NCBI GenBank assembly: GCA_024720975.1
Contig: JANJXX010000002.1
Span: forward strand, 1 to 64,000
DNA: 64,000 nucleotides
Source: Candidatus Panguiarchaeum symbiosum
GTDB taxonomy: Archaea; Asgardarchaeota; Njordarchaeia; Njordarchaeales; Panguiarchaeaceae
Direction of reading: 5' to 3'
Shown: piece after piece, positions 17,327 to 26,661 of the stretch
Layout of the letters: every line of letters starts with the position of its first letter
Numbering within the stretch: position 1 is the stretch's first letter
Translations under genes and position numbers: made by a program
The notes under the pieces: generated by a model
What the model saw: only the letters and a program-made list of their open reading frames with translations
Told to the model about the DNA's origin: nothing
Database searches by the model: none

Positions 17327-18252
17327 TGAGCTGGCACCTCAATGCTTGAGCCCTGCAGGTAGTTAAAGATTACTACACTAATGCTTGTACTAATATCTTC
17401 CAAGTTTTCCACTTGCGAGCTTAAGAGTATTGCGATGGAAACAATTTTTGTGCCGTAGAAAGGGTAAATGATACTCCAGCTGCCTAGTCCAATGGTCACG
17501 TTACCATAAGAAACTTGAATGTAGATTTTGCTTATTGACTCCATACTGCTTATTTTCGACGTTATATTTAGCTTCAAGGTTATATAATAGTCGCTTTCGA
17601 TTTTGTAGAGGCTTTTAGAAACTACTGTGACACTCCAATATCCCCTACCAGAGACATGACTATGGACGAGAAGTAACAAAACTATTGAGAGAAGCAAAGC
17701 CATGCAAATTATAACGACTCTCCTATTTTTGAGATATTGGAGAACCGGAGCTATTTGTATGTGCTCTTCAAATCCTTTAGCTATATATGTCAGGATCACC
17801 AGTGTCCCTAGCAATATCAGTAAAAATCTTGCACTTGGTTCGTCGAACATCAAAAATATATAACCCAAAAATTGTACACGAGCAACAAGAATGCCTATAA
17901 CATTATCTTCTCTGACCCAACCCCAAACATCAACACAAGGGTTTGTATCAGGATTATCACCTTTTGTTAGGAAGTATCTTACACTATCGTGCTCTTTCAC
18001 AGCAACTACTCTGTGTAGAATAAGCACACTGGGATCGCGGGGATCTCTGAAAACGATTACGTCTCCCACGGATATCTCTTTGGGATCTACACGTTTGATT
18101 ATTACTAAATCGCCTCGGTTGTATGTAGGCTCCATAGAGCCAGATTTTATGTAAGATATCATATACTGTTCGTGGATTTGATAGATAAATATCGCAAGAA
18201 TCCCAAAGGCAATTAATAAGGTCAGTATCTCTAGTGTTCTTTCCTTAGGCAA
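17323..18252 (-). CDS. Type I signal peptidase, archaeal Sec11-like, with extra C-terminal domain
   Basis: Removes signal peptides from exported proteins. The N-terminal membrane helix (residues 8-24) is followed by the catalytic SGSMEPT box (Ser39), then RGDLVIIKR, GDVIVFR, the histidine box ILHRVV and the aspartate box KGDNPDTNPC. The Ser-His arrangement is of the archaeal/ER type, without the bacterial lysine. After the peptidase core come two more membrane helices (about 130-155 and 175-195) and an extracytosolic beta-rich domain of about 110 residues, longer than the minimal enzyme. The start is a TTG six bases after GGTAA. Confidence 0.9.
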   Translation of the reverse strand: MPKERTLEILTLLIAFGILAIFIYQIHEQYMISYIKSGSMEPTYNRGDLVIIKRVDPKEISVGDVIVFRDPRDPSVLILHRVVAVKEHDSVRYFLTKGDNPDTNPCVDVWGWVREDNVIGILVARVQFLGYIFLMFDEPSARFLLILLGTLVILTYIAKGFEEHIQIAPVLQYLKNRRVVIICMALLLSIVLLLLVHSHVSGRGYWSVTVVSKSLYKIESDYYITLKLNITSKISSMESISKIYIQVSYGNVTIGLGSWSIIYPFYGTKIVSIAILLSSQVENLEDISTSISVVIFNYLQGSSIEVPAQ

Positions 18253-18334
18253 TCTGAGTTACCTGATCAATTACAACCTTAACTTAATAAATGTCCAATA
18301 GAGCTTACAAAAACAGATGAGTTGGTGACCCATC

Positions 18335-18886
18335 TTGGATCTGTCACGCAAGACACTTTACTCGAATACATTCTGTGCGTATAGAGATAAGTATTTAAAT
18401 CGGACACTGTGCAGACACCCGTGTAGCTATGGTGAATGCGATTTAGATCTTTGCCCCATAGTCAACGATCACTTCGCAAATGTGATCTTCCAAGAGGACG
18501 GTGTGTATCTAGTTGTTAAAACACCATCTGAGGAGTACGTTGCTGGTACGTGGGAGAAAACCAAGCTGGATATCTCACCTGAACTAACAAATGAAGAAAA
18601 CGTGATAAGACTTGCACTGGAAAAAGCAAAGAATACACATGAAAAGATTCGAATGGCCCTCCAGAGGCGAATTCGCGGGATTTATGCTCGCATGCGATTC
18701 CTAAAGGAAAGAGGAAAGCCCGTGGGAATATTAGCACCGGTTCCACCTTCAACGCCTGCGCCCGAATTAGCACTTGAAGAGACATTAAAGGAAGAGATTG
18801 AAATGCTCGAACGCAAGGAGAAAGAAGAAGCTAAAATTGAGGAAGAAATTTCAGAGCTAGAGAAAGAGTTAGAGAAAATCGAGTAA
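18335..18886 (+). CDS. Unrecognised protein, Cys-rich N-terminus and C-terminal coiled coil
   Basis: A 183-residue protein starting at a TTG six bases after GGTGA. Residues 12-42 hold five cysteines in a CRHPCSYGECDLDLC-type cluster, compatible with a metal site. A beta-rich region (VYLVVKTPSEEYVAGTW) follows, then a helical segment rich in Arg, a Pro-rich hinge (PPSTPAPE) and a Glu/Lys coiled coil to the end. I do not recognise a family. It is divergent from the signal peptidase gene. Confidence 0.7.
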   Translation: MDLSRKTLYSNTFCAYRDKYLNRTLCRHPCSYGECDLDLCPIVNDHFANVIFQEDGVYLVVKTPSEEYVAGTWEKTKLDISPELTNEENVIRLALEKAKNTHEKIRMALQRRIRGIYARMRFLKERGKPVGILAPVPPSTPAPELALEETLKEEIEMLERKEKEEAKIEEEISELEKELEKIE

Positions 18887-19164
18887 GCTTCCAGTCTCCC
18901 TCTAAATCAACCTGGACTACCTGATTGGATTATATTGATTTCATTTCTCAATACTAAGTTTTGGCAATCTTTACTTAGCGTCTATCACATTATCTAGTCT
19001 GTCTCATTCTTTAATCTTAAGAAGCATTTCCTGAATGCCCTTCAACCTACTAAAAACCAATCTGTAAAGAAGAAAGTTCTAATTCCGCAGACCGAATTTA
19101 TTGGCGCTGTTAGCATGCTTCACTCGGTGATCAAAGGACAAGAGCCTGGCTGCATACATACAGA

Positions 19165-19236
19165 TGGAGGGGGCGGGACTTGAACCCGCGGCCTCAGGAT
19201 TGCGAATCCTGCGTGCTACCCCTACACTACCCCTCC
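19165..19236 (-). tRNA. tRNA with anticodon CGC (Ala by anticodon)
   Basis: The minus strand forms a complete 72-base cloverleaf: acceptor GGAGGGG/CCCCTCC, D stem GTGT/GCAC, anticodon stem CAGGA/TCCTG with loop TTCGCAA (anticodon CGC), T stem GCGGG/CCCGC with loop TTCAAGT, discriminator A. No CCA is encoded. By anticodon it reads the Ala codon GCG. The third acceptor pair is A:U, not the G3:U70 pair that is the main identity element of tRNA-Ala, so the charging identity deserves checking. The short D loop (AGGGGTA) is more like that of Gly or Glu tRNAs. Confidence 0.85.
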
Positions 19237-19308
19237 ACTTTCTAGATATTACTGTCTTCTTAATGCTTTTAAGTTTTTTAGTTATTGGAACCAAACTGGC
19301 GGTCTAAA

Positions 19309-20541
19309 ATGATCAGTCAAATAGCAAAACAAATGTTGGAGCGACCTAGTTCAATTAGAGAAATAATGACACTTGTTGCTGAATATGAAAAGCACCCAGA
19401 GAAATTTCCTAAGCCTTTAATATACCTTGCAGGAGGTTGGCCCCAAGATCCACCGCCAGAAGTTCTTCGAGCAAAATTGCGAGAGGTTGTTAATGATGAT
19501 AAACTTTGGATAAAAGCTGCGAGGTACTCCCCAACAATAGGTTATCCTGACTTAATTGAACTTATTCCAGAATATGAATATCGGGTTTTTGGTCGGCGCA
19601 TTTATCCACAAAATGTAGTTTTCGGACTGGGATCATCAGCACAAACTTCTGCAATCTTCAAACTTCTCCTCGACCCCGGAGATGAAATAATACTGACGCG
19701 ACCCGGGTATCTGAATTATACCAGACAGATTGATCTTGAGCTTCACTCACAGGTTAAAATAAAGTATTGGCCAATCATTGAAGATTTGGAATTCAGACCT
19801 TCAATTGATGCATTAAATGACATGTTGACTAACAAGACAAAGGCTGTACTTGTTTGTTCCCCAGGAAATCCTGATGGTGCTGTCTGGAATGATTCCCAGT
19901 TGAGGGCTATGCATGATTTGGCGGAGGATCATAACTTCTACGTCATTATCGACGCCGCATATCGCGCATTTATATGGAACGGAGACAAAAAGCCACTTGA
20001 ACGCGAGCCACTTGAGAGAGAGATCTGGATCTGTTCTTTTAGCAAAGAGTTTAGGACACCCGGCTGGCGTGCGTCGTATGTTGTAGTACCCGAGGAACTT
20101 AAAAGACCCCTGGATACAATAGAACAAGCCCGAACGCTTGCTCCGGTTTCATTAGTTCAAATGATTATTATTAGACTGTTTTCAGATGCCGAGGCCCTGA
20201 AGGAATTAAAAAGATATTATGATTCTGGTGCTAGAAAGTATGCAGAGATTTCCCGTGAAGTTACAAAGGAGCTGCAAAGTATCGAAGATATAGGAGTGTT
20301 AAATCCTCAAGGAGGTTTCTATGTATTCTTCGATGTTAGTGCCTACAGCAATGACGATAAAAAGATCTGGCGCGACTTAATAGATAAAGAACAACTCGCA
20401 CTAGCGCCTGGCAGCGATTTTAACGGAGCGAAAGGTTGGCTGCGACTATCATTCGCGCCTGTTGTTGAGACACCTCAAGTTCTAAGGGAGGGTATTAGTA
20501 GATTAAAGCAGTATTTCTCGGGACTCAAAGCTCGCCAATAA
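19309..20541 (+). CDS. PLP-dependent aminotransferase, class I/II
   Basis: Fold type I aminotransferase with SPTIGYPDLIELI near the N-terminus, the cofactor-binding LTRPGYLNYTRQ, CSPGNPDGAVW, the aspartate strand FYVIIDAAYRAF, the Schiff-base lysine in SFSKEFRTPGWR, and the substrate-carboxylate arginine in GWLRLSFA. The substrate cannot be told from sequence alone; the closest general match is the aspartate/aromatic group. The ATG at 19309 follows GGCGGT by five bases, and a TTG at 19285 is less likely. It converges on ftsY with a 17-base tail overlap. Confidence 0.88.
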   Translation: MISQIAKQMLERPSSIREIMTLVAEYEKHPEKFPKPLIYLAGGWPQDPPPEVLRAKLREVVNDDKLWIKAARYSPTIGYPDLIELIPEYEYRVFGRRIYPQNVVFGLGSSAQTSAIFKLLLDPGDEIILTRPGYLNYTRQIDLELHSQVKIKYWPIIEDLEFRPSIDALNDMLTNKTKAVLVCSPGNPDGAVWNDSQLRAMHDLAEDHNFYVIIDAAYRAFIWNGDKKPLEREPLEREIWICSFSKEFRTPGWRASYVVVPEELKRPLDTIEQARTLAPVSLVQMIIIRLFSDAEALKELKRYYDSGARKYAEISREVTKELQSIEDIGVLNPQGGFYVFFDVSAYSNDDKKIWRDLIDKEQLALAPGSDFNGAKGWLRLSFAPVVETPQVLREGISRLKQYFSGLKARQ

Positions 20542-21451
20542 TTTTCTCAAGGAACCACTCGTGCTCAAATTTTTTCAAATCTTCATATTTTTGTCCAACG
20601 CCAATAAATTCTATCGGTTTTTTAGTGACATGGATAAGCGTAATCGCAGCTCCACCCTTCACATCAGCGTCTACTTTTGTCAAGACGCTGCAGTCTATTC
20701 CTACTCCATTATTAAAGAGTTCTGCCTGAACAACTAGGTCATTACCCATTAGTGCATCAACCACTAAACAGCGAATATCTGGTTTAGACACTCTTACTAT
20801 TTTCTGCATTTCAGCTATCAAATCCACATCCGTAGCTAATCTACCAGCCGTATCAATGAGCACTACATCGATTTTTTTGGCTACAGCATGCGCTATTGCG
20901 TCGAAACATACTGAAGCAGGGTCCGCTCCATATTCCCTCTTTATCATGCGAATTCCTAGCCTCTTAGCGTGCTCTTCTAACTGTTCTATAGCGCCGGCAC
21001 GAAATGTGTCAGAACAAGCTAAAACTACAGAGAATCCGCTCTTTTTGAGTAAGTTTGCGATTTTAGCTATGGTTGTAGTTTTTCCGCTACCATTCGGTCC
21101 CAGAAAAACTATAACAAAAGGCTTCCATTGGCTTGATGATAAATTAGCGTTCCTTTGTTCTTGAATCTTCTTTAAAATATCAAGCGGTCTGATCGCAAGT
21201 ATTTGACTTAGTTCTTCCCTCACGGCATTTAGGACCAATTTCCTGGTATCTGAAAATCTTCCAACGGTTTGTCCCTTGAGTTTGTTTAAAACTGCTTTTG
21301 AAATCTCGCTGGCAACGGAGGCTGCTACATCTGCAGCGATAAGATTTAGTTCAAATTCGAATAGAATCCTTGTTAGATCTGACTCGCTTAGCTCTTTATA
21401 TGCAATCTTCTCAACTAAGCCGGCTACGGCTCTTCTAAGTGCATCGAACAA
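20525..21451 (-). CDS. ftsY: SRP receptor FtsY
   Basis: GTPase that docks the signal recognition particle at the membrane. Residues 1-85 form the N domain helical bundle. The G domain has G1 LGPNGSGKTTTIAKIA, the insertion-box DTFRAGAIEQL, G3 DTAGRL and G4 TKVDAD, ending in GVGQKYEDL. There is no long acidic A domain, as in most archaea. The start is a TTG (21451) preceded by GTGAT. The partner SRP54 gene lies at 51196-52548. Confidence 0.95.
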   Translation of the reverse strand: MFDALRRAVAGLVEKIAYKELSESDLTRILFEFELNLIAADVAASVASEISKAVLNKLKGQTVGRFSDTRKLVLNAVREELSQILAIRPLDILKKIQEQRNANLSSSQWKPFVIVFLGPNGSGKTTTIAKIANLLKKSGFSVVLACSDTFRAGAIEQLEEHAKRLGIRMIKREYGADPASVCFDAIAHAVAKKIDVVLIDTAGRLATDVDLIAEMQKIVRVSKPDIRCLVVDALMGNDLVVQAELFNNGVGIDCSVLTKVDADVKGGAAITLIHVTKKPIEFIGVGQKYEDLKKFEHEWFLEKIIGEL

Positions 21452-21524
21452 TCAAATCACACAGAAAAATTTCTCTTATACTTTCAAAGACAGCTTTATC
21501 ACCTCAAAAATATTGAATTAAATT

Positions 21525-23567
21525 TTGAGCACAAGTCAAAGGATAATAGGTGCCAGCTTGTTGCGCATACTCGGACTGGACATTTTGCCGGATCGACGCA
21601 ATTTCTTCTTTGTAATTCTGAATTCCGAAACACAAGAGATCATTCTCAAGGGCATTGTAAGTAGAGGAGATCTCATTGACTTCATAAAGAGGAACTCAAT
21701 AGACTTAGTGGCTATAGATAACATCTTTGAATTATACAGCAACACAAATGAAATACTGCGGTTTCTTGAGGAGACTGGAACAACTCTGGTACAAGTTACT
21801 GGTTCTATGTTTAGGCAGAGAAAGCTCGCTTCAATAGCTAAAGAATACGATATGCACAGGGGTGGAAAGTTATCCCCAGAGCAAGCTGCAGAAATAGCGG
21901 CCAGGCTTGCCGCCTCTAAAGAGGGAGCAAAAGTTGTAGCATTTATGGAGGCTACCTTGATTACAATCACACGTTCGAGAAGCTTCGGAGTCGTTGGTGG
22001 AAGTCATCAGAGACAATACCTTAGAGCCGCGGAAGCGCGGATAAAGGCTGCTGCCAAGGAAGTGTTAGATCTTTTAAACGAGAGGGGAATTCCCTATGAT
22101 CTATTCGTACGCCAAGGTGAGGGTGGATATAAGTCTGCTAAGATAATTGTCTATGAATCATTCAATAACCTTCGCGGCATCATAAAGCAGACTGAGAACG
22201 ATTGGTATCAAATAAAGATTGAACCAATAAGCCATAATAAACTGCTCTTCATAAATGGATCTGAACCATCCGAAGTTTCTAAGAAGGGGCAATACCTAAT
22301 AATTGGAATCGATCCAGGCGAGACGACGGGTCTTGCAATACTAAATTTAAATGGAGATGTACTATACATTGCGAGCAGAAGGTCTATAGGATTATTTGAT
22401 CTTATCGATGAGATCTACAAACATGGGCAGCCACTAATAATCAGCTGTGATGTTCCAAAAGTACCACATTTCGTGAAGATGATTGCTACACAATCTGGAG
22501 CAGTTATATATAGACCTGATAAGGTACTGCCAGTAAGCAAGAAGAATGAAGTTGCAAGAAAAGCTGGGGTGAAAGTCTTCGATTCTCATCAACGCGATGC
22601 ATATGTCGCCGCTTGGCTAGCTTACAAGCACTACGAGAAGAAGTTCTCTAAGATCAACGCCTTAGCGAAGTACATACCATTTATCGACGCGGATTCAATT
22701 AAAGCTGAAGTCGTACTTAAGAGTATCGACGTGCGCTCTGCCATAATTATGCAACTCTCTAAACTTCTCCAAGAGCCGCAAAAAACTGAAAATATAATCT
22801 CCTCACGGGAAGCTATACTGCAGAAGGAAAATTCTATCCTCAGGGAGAAGTATGTACAGCTTAAAGAAAAGTATGAAGAAATCCTAAAAGAAAACGAAAA
22901 CCTCCGCTTAAAACTGGCTGAGAGTGAACGTAGAATATCAGAGCTGTTAAAGGAGCTCGAAAAAACTCACAGAGAAGAGTTTAAGAGAACTCTTGACGAA
23001 TTAAAACTCAAGGATCCCATCGTACAAAAGCTTTGCCTAGAGAACGAGACTCTTAAAGGTACCATTACGAATCTCGAAAATAAAATAAGGACGTTAGAGT
23101 CCAAGATCGAGATCCTAGAGCGAATTGCTTCGAGAGAAAATGACGAAGTGATCATTAAAAAAATTCCTACTCTATCACATCAGACAGCAGAGGAGTGGAT
23201 CCAAACTTATGGTTTGACTCGATTTGATTTCATTCTAACGCATAGGATCTTGTTCAGTTCTAGATTGCTTGAGATATTGAAGGAGTCAAAAATTCTGGGA
23301 ATAATACTAGTTGACCGAGATTCAACTCCACCAGAAACGGTCCATACACTAGAAGCCAATGGCATTGCAGTGATCGATTATCAGGATACTTTAGATCTTA
23401 TAGACAAAAATCTATTGGTGCAGAAGATCAAGATATCAGAAATACGCAAGCGGATTCGAGGCATTCTTATCGAGCGGTTTGAATCCCATGAGCATCTATA
23501 TCAGGAGTTCTTAGAGATCCTCGAGGAGTATAGAAAGAAGAGGTTAGAAGAACTGCTTAATGAATAA
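21525..23567 (+). CDS. DUF460 protein: RNase H/RuvC-like domain with coiled coil
   Basis: 680-residue archaeal DUF460 protein. The N-terminal 230 residues match the family (GGSHQRQYLRAAEARIKAA). Residues 255-365 form an RNase H-like fold with IIGIDPGETTGLAIL carrying the first acidic residue, a middle SCDVPK, and SHQRDAYVAAWLAY at the end. Residues 410-540 are a long coiled coil. The C-terminal 120 residues are a separate globular part. A nucleic acid role is likely but the reaction is unproven. The start is a TTG at 21525. It is divergent from ftsY, and its stop abuts that of the next gene. Confidence 0.87.
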   Translation: MSTSQRIIGASLLRILGLDILPDRRNFFFVILNSETQEIILKGIVSRGDLIDFIKRNSIDLVAIDNIFELYSNTNEILRFLEETGTTLVQVTGSMFRQRKLASIAKEYDMHRGGKLSPEQAAEIAARLAASKEGAKVVAFMEATLITITRSRSFGVVGGSHQRQYLRAAEARIKAAAKEVLDLLNERGIPYDLFVRQGEGGYKSAKIIVYESFNNLRGIIKQTENDWYQIKIEPISHNKLLFINGSEPSEVSKKGQYLIIGIDPGETTGLAILNLNGDVLYIASRRSIGLFDLIDEIYKHGQPLIISCDVPKVPHFVKMIATQSGAVIYRPDKVLPVSKKNEVARKAGVKVFDSHQRDAYVAAWLAYKHYEKKFSKINALAKYIPFIDADSIKAEVVLKSIDVRSAIIMQLSKLLQEPQKTENIISSREAILQKENSILREKYVQLKEKYEEILKENENLRLKLAESERRISELLKELEKTHREEFKRTLDELKLKDPIVQKLCLENETLKGTITNLENKIRTLESKIEILERIASRENDEVIIKKIPTLSHQTAEEWIQTYGLTRFDFILTHRILFSSRLLEILKESKILGIILVDRDSTPPETVHTLEANGIAVIDYQDTLDLIDKNLLVQKIKISEIRKRIRGILIERFESHEHLYQEFLEILEEYRKKRLEELLNE

Positions 23568-24944
23568 TCATTTTTTGATTTTGAAGTATTTTCGATATAC
23601 CCGAAGTGCAATTCCAAAAATGACTACAAGCGAAATTATTGCATAAATTATGGGGGCTACTAGTTCGATAGGACTTACTTCCTTCTCCTCCTTATACATA
23701 ACCCTATAGGCAAATATTTCTGAACTATATGAGCCATAAGTTGAGAAGATTGTTGCATTGACTAATATCCATCTCGTTCTGTTGTCTAAGCTCTCAATAG
23801 TATATGATAACGAAATTGGGGATATTGAGATAGGCTTTGATGTTCTGTAGATTGTTTTATTCTCACTATCAAGTAAGGCATAAGACAATTTTACCTCGGT
23901 GATATTTCCAAATCCAGTTCCAGGAATTACATAGACTTTGCAGGGTTTACCTGCATATGGGTCCTTTGCCACAACTGCTAGTATAGGATATATAGGCAGA
24001 CTAAAGACACCTTTCTCAAGATACATGCTTATGTATATCATTAGCTCAGTTGAGGGAACGATTCCATAGGTTTTGAACCAGACTAAGCCTGAGCTGTCCA
24101 GGAGGATAATAAGGGGCTCTGCATTTGTGCTATTTACTGTAAAGATCTCAAGTGAACCATTCTTTCCCGCGAGGACAATCGTTTGATTGTCCCAAACAAT
24201 GGATACATTTTTCGGTAATGTTTTATTTGAGAGATACTTGGAGATGTTGAAGCTATTTGTTGTATCAATTACTAGGGTGTGAATATCACTCTTGAAGCGC
24301 TCGATTAGGCTTTGTGCATAATTCAGAATTATGTCTAGTGTTTCATCTACCTCTATTCTTGCGTAGATTAGAAGGAAGATCCTTGAATCCGCTCCTTCTA
24401 GGATATTTCTTATAAGCGTCGTGTTGTTAGAGGGATCAAATGTTGTTATGTTAAAGTAGGATATTCTACCGTATAGAGCTATTCTGGGAAAATAGCTACC
24501 ATAGACTAAGTTCAAATATTCCTTATCGGATACGGGAACTATCTGTCCCGAATAGTTCGAGTACACTTTACTAAGTTCTGGGGTTAATTTTTGGAAAAAT
24601 ACCTTCAGTGCACACGTATACTCAACTGATGAACTCTCATTGCTTAGATATTCGTAGTAGTTCCCAAACAGCGAAATATTGACGCTTCTTATAGCATTTG
24701 CTGGAATAATTCCGGAGTATATTTGTCTCAATGCTTCATCAACGGATGAACAGTTAATAAGCGATCCGTTCTCCAGGGATATTATTGCAATTGGAAGTCT
24801 AGTTACGTTGTCAGTTTTATTGCTGGCTAATATTGAGACTCCTTTGTCTGAATCAACAACGATTGTTTCATTGATTCTAATCATAGGAACAGCATTCAAA
24901 ACTAATAGGATTAATATTAGAGTTCTCAGCAACTCACTTCGCAT
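23568..24944 (-). CDS. Secreted, membrane-anchored protein of unknown function
   Basis: The 458-residue protein begins with a signal peptide or anchor (LRTLILILLVLNAVPMI) and ends with a membrane helix (IIYAIISLVVIFGIALRVY) and a short basic cytosolic tail (KYFKIKK). The extracytosolic part is beta-rich with about 25 N-x-S/T sequons, typical of glycosylated archaeal surface proteins. The start ATG is six bases after GTGA. No family is recognised. The overall plan recalls archaeal surface proteins held by a C-terminal helix, perhaps a partner of a transporter or secretion system. Confidence 0.75.
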   Translation of the reverse strand: MRSELLRTLILILLVLNAVPMIRINETIVVDSDKGVSILASNKTDNVTRLPIAIISLENGSLINCSSVDEALRQIYSGIIPANAIRSVNISLFGNYYEYLSNESSSVEYTCALKVFFQKLTPELSKVYSNYSGQIVPVSDKEYLNLVYGSYFPRIALYGRISYFNITTFDPSNNTTLIRNILEGADSRIFLLIYARIEVDETLDIILNYAQSLIERFKSDIHTLVIDTTNSFNISKYLSNKTLPKNVSIVWDNQTIVLAGKNGSLEIFTVNSTNAEPLIILLDSSGLVWFKTYGIVPSTELMIYISMYLEKGVFSLPIYPILAVVAKDPYAGKPCKVYVIPGTGFGNITEVKLSYALLDSENKTIYRTSKPISISPISLSYTIESLDNRTRWILVNATIFSTYGSYSSEIFAYRVMYKEEKEVSPIELVAPIIYAIISLVVIFGIALRVYRKYFKIKK

Positions 24945-24992
24945 TTTTGGTCACGTATATTTCTAAGTTGTAATCAATTTAGATTAAATATG

Positions 24993-25706
24993 CTACAAAA
25001 CTGACTCAATACCAAAGATTGCTAAAGCTTTAGCTATTCTATCTGATAGATCAACCGGTAATTTGAGTCCGGCCAACCAATATATGCTTGAGACAAGGAA
25101 AATAGCATTATTAGCCTTTCCTAGTAGACTATTATTGGCTATACTGCACGAAGAAAAAACAACCACGTTTCCATTTCCATAGTGAACAACACAACTAACG
25201 ATTGCATCTGGAGGACTATGATTTTTGCTACTCCTTACGAGCACTCTATTTTTATCACTCTCTCCGTCAATCAATATTAGAGCCTTTGGATGCTGAGCGA
25301 TTATTTCATTTACACCACTTGTGATGCTGTGCTTCTTATTTATACTTGTAAGGAGAACATGTTCTGTATCGTTTTGTTCTTTTATTATGTTGTCTGAGAC
25401 ATATATTCCCATTTCGGCTAAAAATTTAGACGCAAAATCAAAGTGCGGGGCACTCTCTGTGTCCAGTAAAACGAGTGCTCCTAATCCGTCACGTATTGCT
25501 CTAAGCATAAGTGAGACTTGGTCGCGCGTCCTCATTTCATATCTCGGACATATAAGCAGAACTTTGCCCCTAGAAAGCTCATCTAATTTGACCTCCCTCA
25601 GCGGATGTGTCTTGAATCCCAAATGCTCAAGGAGTGATTTGAAATCGTCTAAATCACCTGAATAGAAACCAGCACCATCAAGGATTACTGATACGGCTTC
25701 GAACAC
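24993..25706 (-). CDS. Unrecognised alpha/beta protein, possibly amidotransferase-like fold
   Basis: A 237-residue soluble protein with alternating strands and helices: FYSGDLDDFKSLLEHLGF, LLICPRYEMR, GLGALVLLDTES, ALILIDGES, GNVVVFSSCSIANNS. The pattern of a regulatory-type Rossmann fold with a late FSSCS resembles the DUF4350/GATase1-like groups that often sit beside membrane proteins, but I see no catalytic triad. The GTG start overlaps an AGGAG-type site. It is upstream of the secreted protein on the same strand and may belong with it. Confidence 0.65.
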   Translation of the reverse strand: MFEAVSVILDGAGFYSGDLDDFKSLLEHLGFKTHPLREVKLDELSRGKVLLICPRYEMRTRDQVSLMLRAIRDGLGALVLLDTESAPHFDFASKFLAEMGIYVSDNIIKEQNDTEHVLLTSINKKHSITSGVNEIIAQHPKALILIDGESDKNRVLVRSSKNHSPPDAIVSCVVHYGNGNVVVFSSCSIANNSLLGKANNAIFLVSSIYWLAGLKLPVDLSDRIAKALAIFGIESVL

Positions 25707-25792
25707 CTTAATCTCCTGTGGAAAGCTCTGTATTATATTGAGATAAAATTTATGAAATCGTTGTTATTAAGGTCTCTGTGAATGTGATAAGA

Positions 25793-26311
25793 ATGGTACT
25801 GCCGGGCGTTTACTTTAGGAGAATCATTAGAAGCGTAGTGTTCGACTTCGATGAGCATGGCATTTTAGAGGCTCTACTTCGATACCCAGCAGGAGAGTAT
25901 GGAGAGTCCGTAACCTATGAGAGAATTGAGAGAACATCTATAATCTCAAAGATTTACTCAACATTACCAATCCAAACTGAAGCAATACTCCTCGATGATG
26001 TTGAGATTCTTATTAAACTTCCGAGGTACTATAGACAAAAGATCTATAGGCGCGATCACATTGCTTACCCCGGTCAAATAATTTATCGTCCCCAAGTACC
26101 AGCAATCTCAATAGCAGCAGGTCTCCTCGAAACATATGAACCAGTAGAAATAATAGGCGAAGTAAAAACGGTGGAAAAACAAGAGAGTCGAGAATATGTT
26201 CCAAGGGAGATTCAAGAGCTGGCTGATAAAATAAGAAATAGGGCTAGCGTCTATGTAGTCATACGCAAGTCGAAACCGGAGACGGAAGAAGATACTGAGG
26301 GCGACAAATGA
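25793..26311 (+). CDS. Unrecognised protein heading the gar1-pcc1-prefoldin operon
   Basis: About 172 residues, beta-rich N-terminal half (VLPGVYFRRIIRSVVFDFDE) and a charged, helical C-terminus with an acidic tail (KPETEEDTEGDK). The stop overlaps the gar1 start by four bases (ATGA), so it is coupled to rRNA-modification and translation genes. The ATG at 25793 follows GTGAT; a GTG at 25778 could be a leaderless start, because a TATA-like aaaattta lies about 30 bases ahead. Conserved position suggests a role in RNA processing, but no family is recognised. Confidence 0.7.
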   Translation: MVLPGVYFRRIIRSVVFDFDEHGILEALLRYPAGEYGESVTYERIERTSIISKIYSTLPIQTEAILLDDVEILIKLPRYYRQKIYRRDHIAYPGQIIYRPQVPAISIAAGLLETYEPVEIIGEVKTVEKQESREYVPREIQELADKIRNRASVYVVIRKSKPETEEDTEGDK

Positions 26312-26661
26312 TTGGACCTCTTAAAAAAGTGGGAGAGATACTTCATATATCCAATCTTACGGATAATATTCTAATAGTTAAACTTGATGAGTTCGTAAAG
26401 CCGGGAACAGTCATTTACAACGGTTTCATGAGAGAACTTGGAGTTGTCATTGAATGTTTTGGCCCGACGAAGTCTCCATATGCACGCGTCAAAATAAATA
26501 GTAAGGAGAAGGACCACATTCTGGAACTTCTGGACAGGAGAGCGAAAGAACAAACGAGCAAAGACCTACGACAACAACTTCTTTGCTACGTAATAGCTGG
26601 TGAGGAGGAGAAAGTTCAATGGAGGAAAATGCCACACCCACGGAAAGGCCAAGTACACTAG
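26308..26661 (+). CDS. gar1: Gar1-like H/ACA RNP protein
   Basis: Gar1 joins Cbf5, Nop10 and L7Ae in H/ACA particles that make pseudouridine. The core beta-barrel motifs are present: GTVIYNGFMRELGVVIECFG then TKSPYARVKI, matching the family GxVxDxFGPxxxPYxxVK pattern. The C-terminal 45 residues are basic and helical, ending in RKMPHPRKG, and overlap the start of the Brix gene by 43 bases. Coupling to the genes on both sides indicates one transcript. Confidence 0.85.
   Translation: MIGPLKKVGEILHISNLTDNILIVKLDEFVKPGTVIYNGFMRELGVVIECFGPTKSPYARVKINSKEKDHILELLDRRAKEQTSKDLRQQLLCYVIAGEEEKVQWRKMPHPRKGQVH

Noticed and set aside
19079-19294. 71-codon minus-strand frame
   Set aside because: Runs through the tRNA gene at 19165-19236 and has no independent support.
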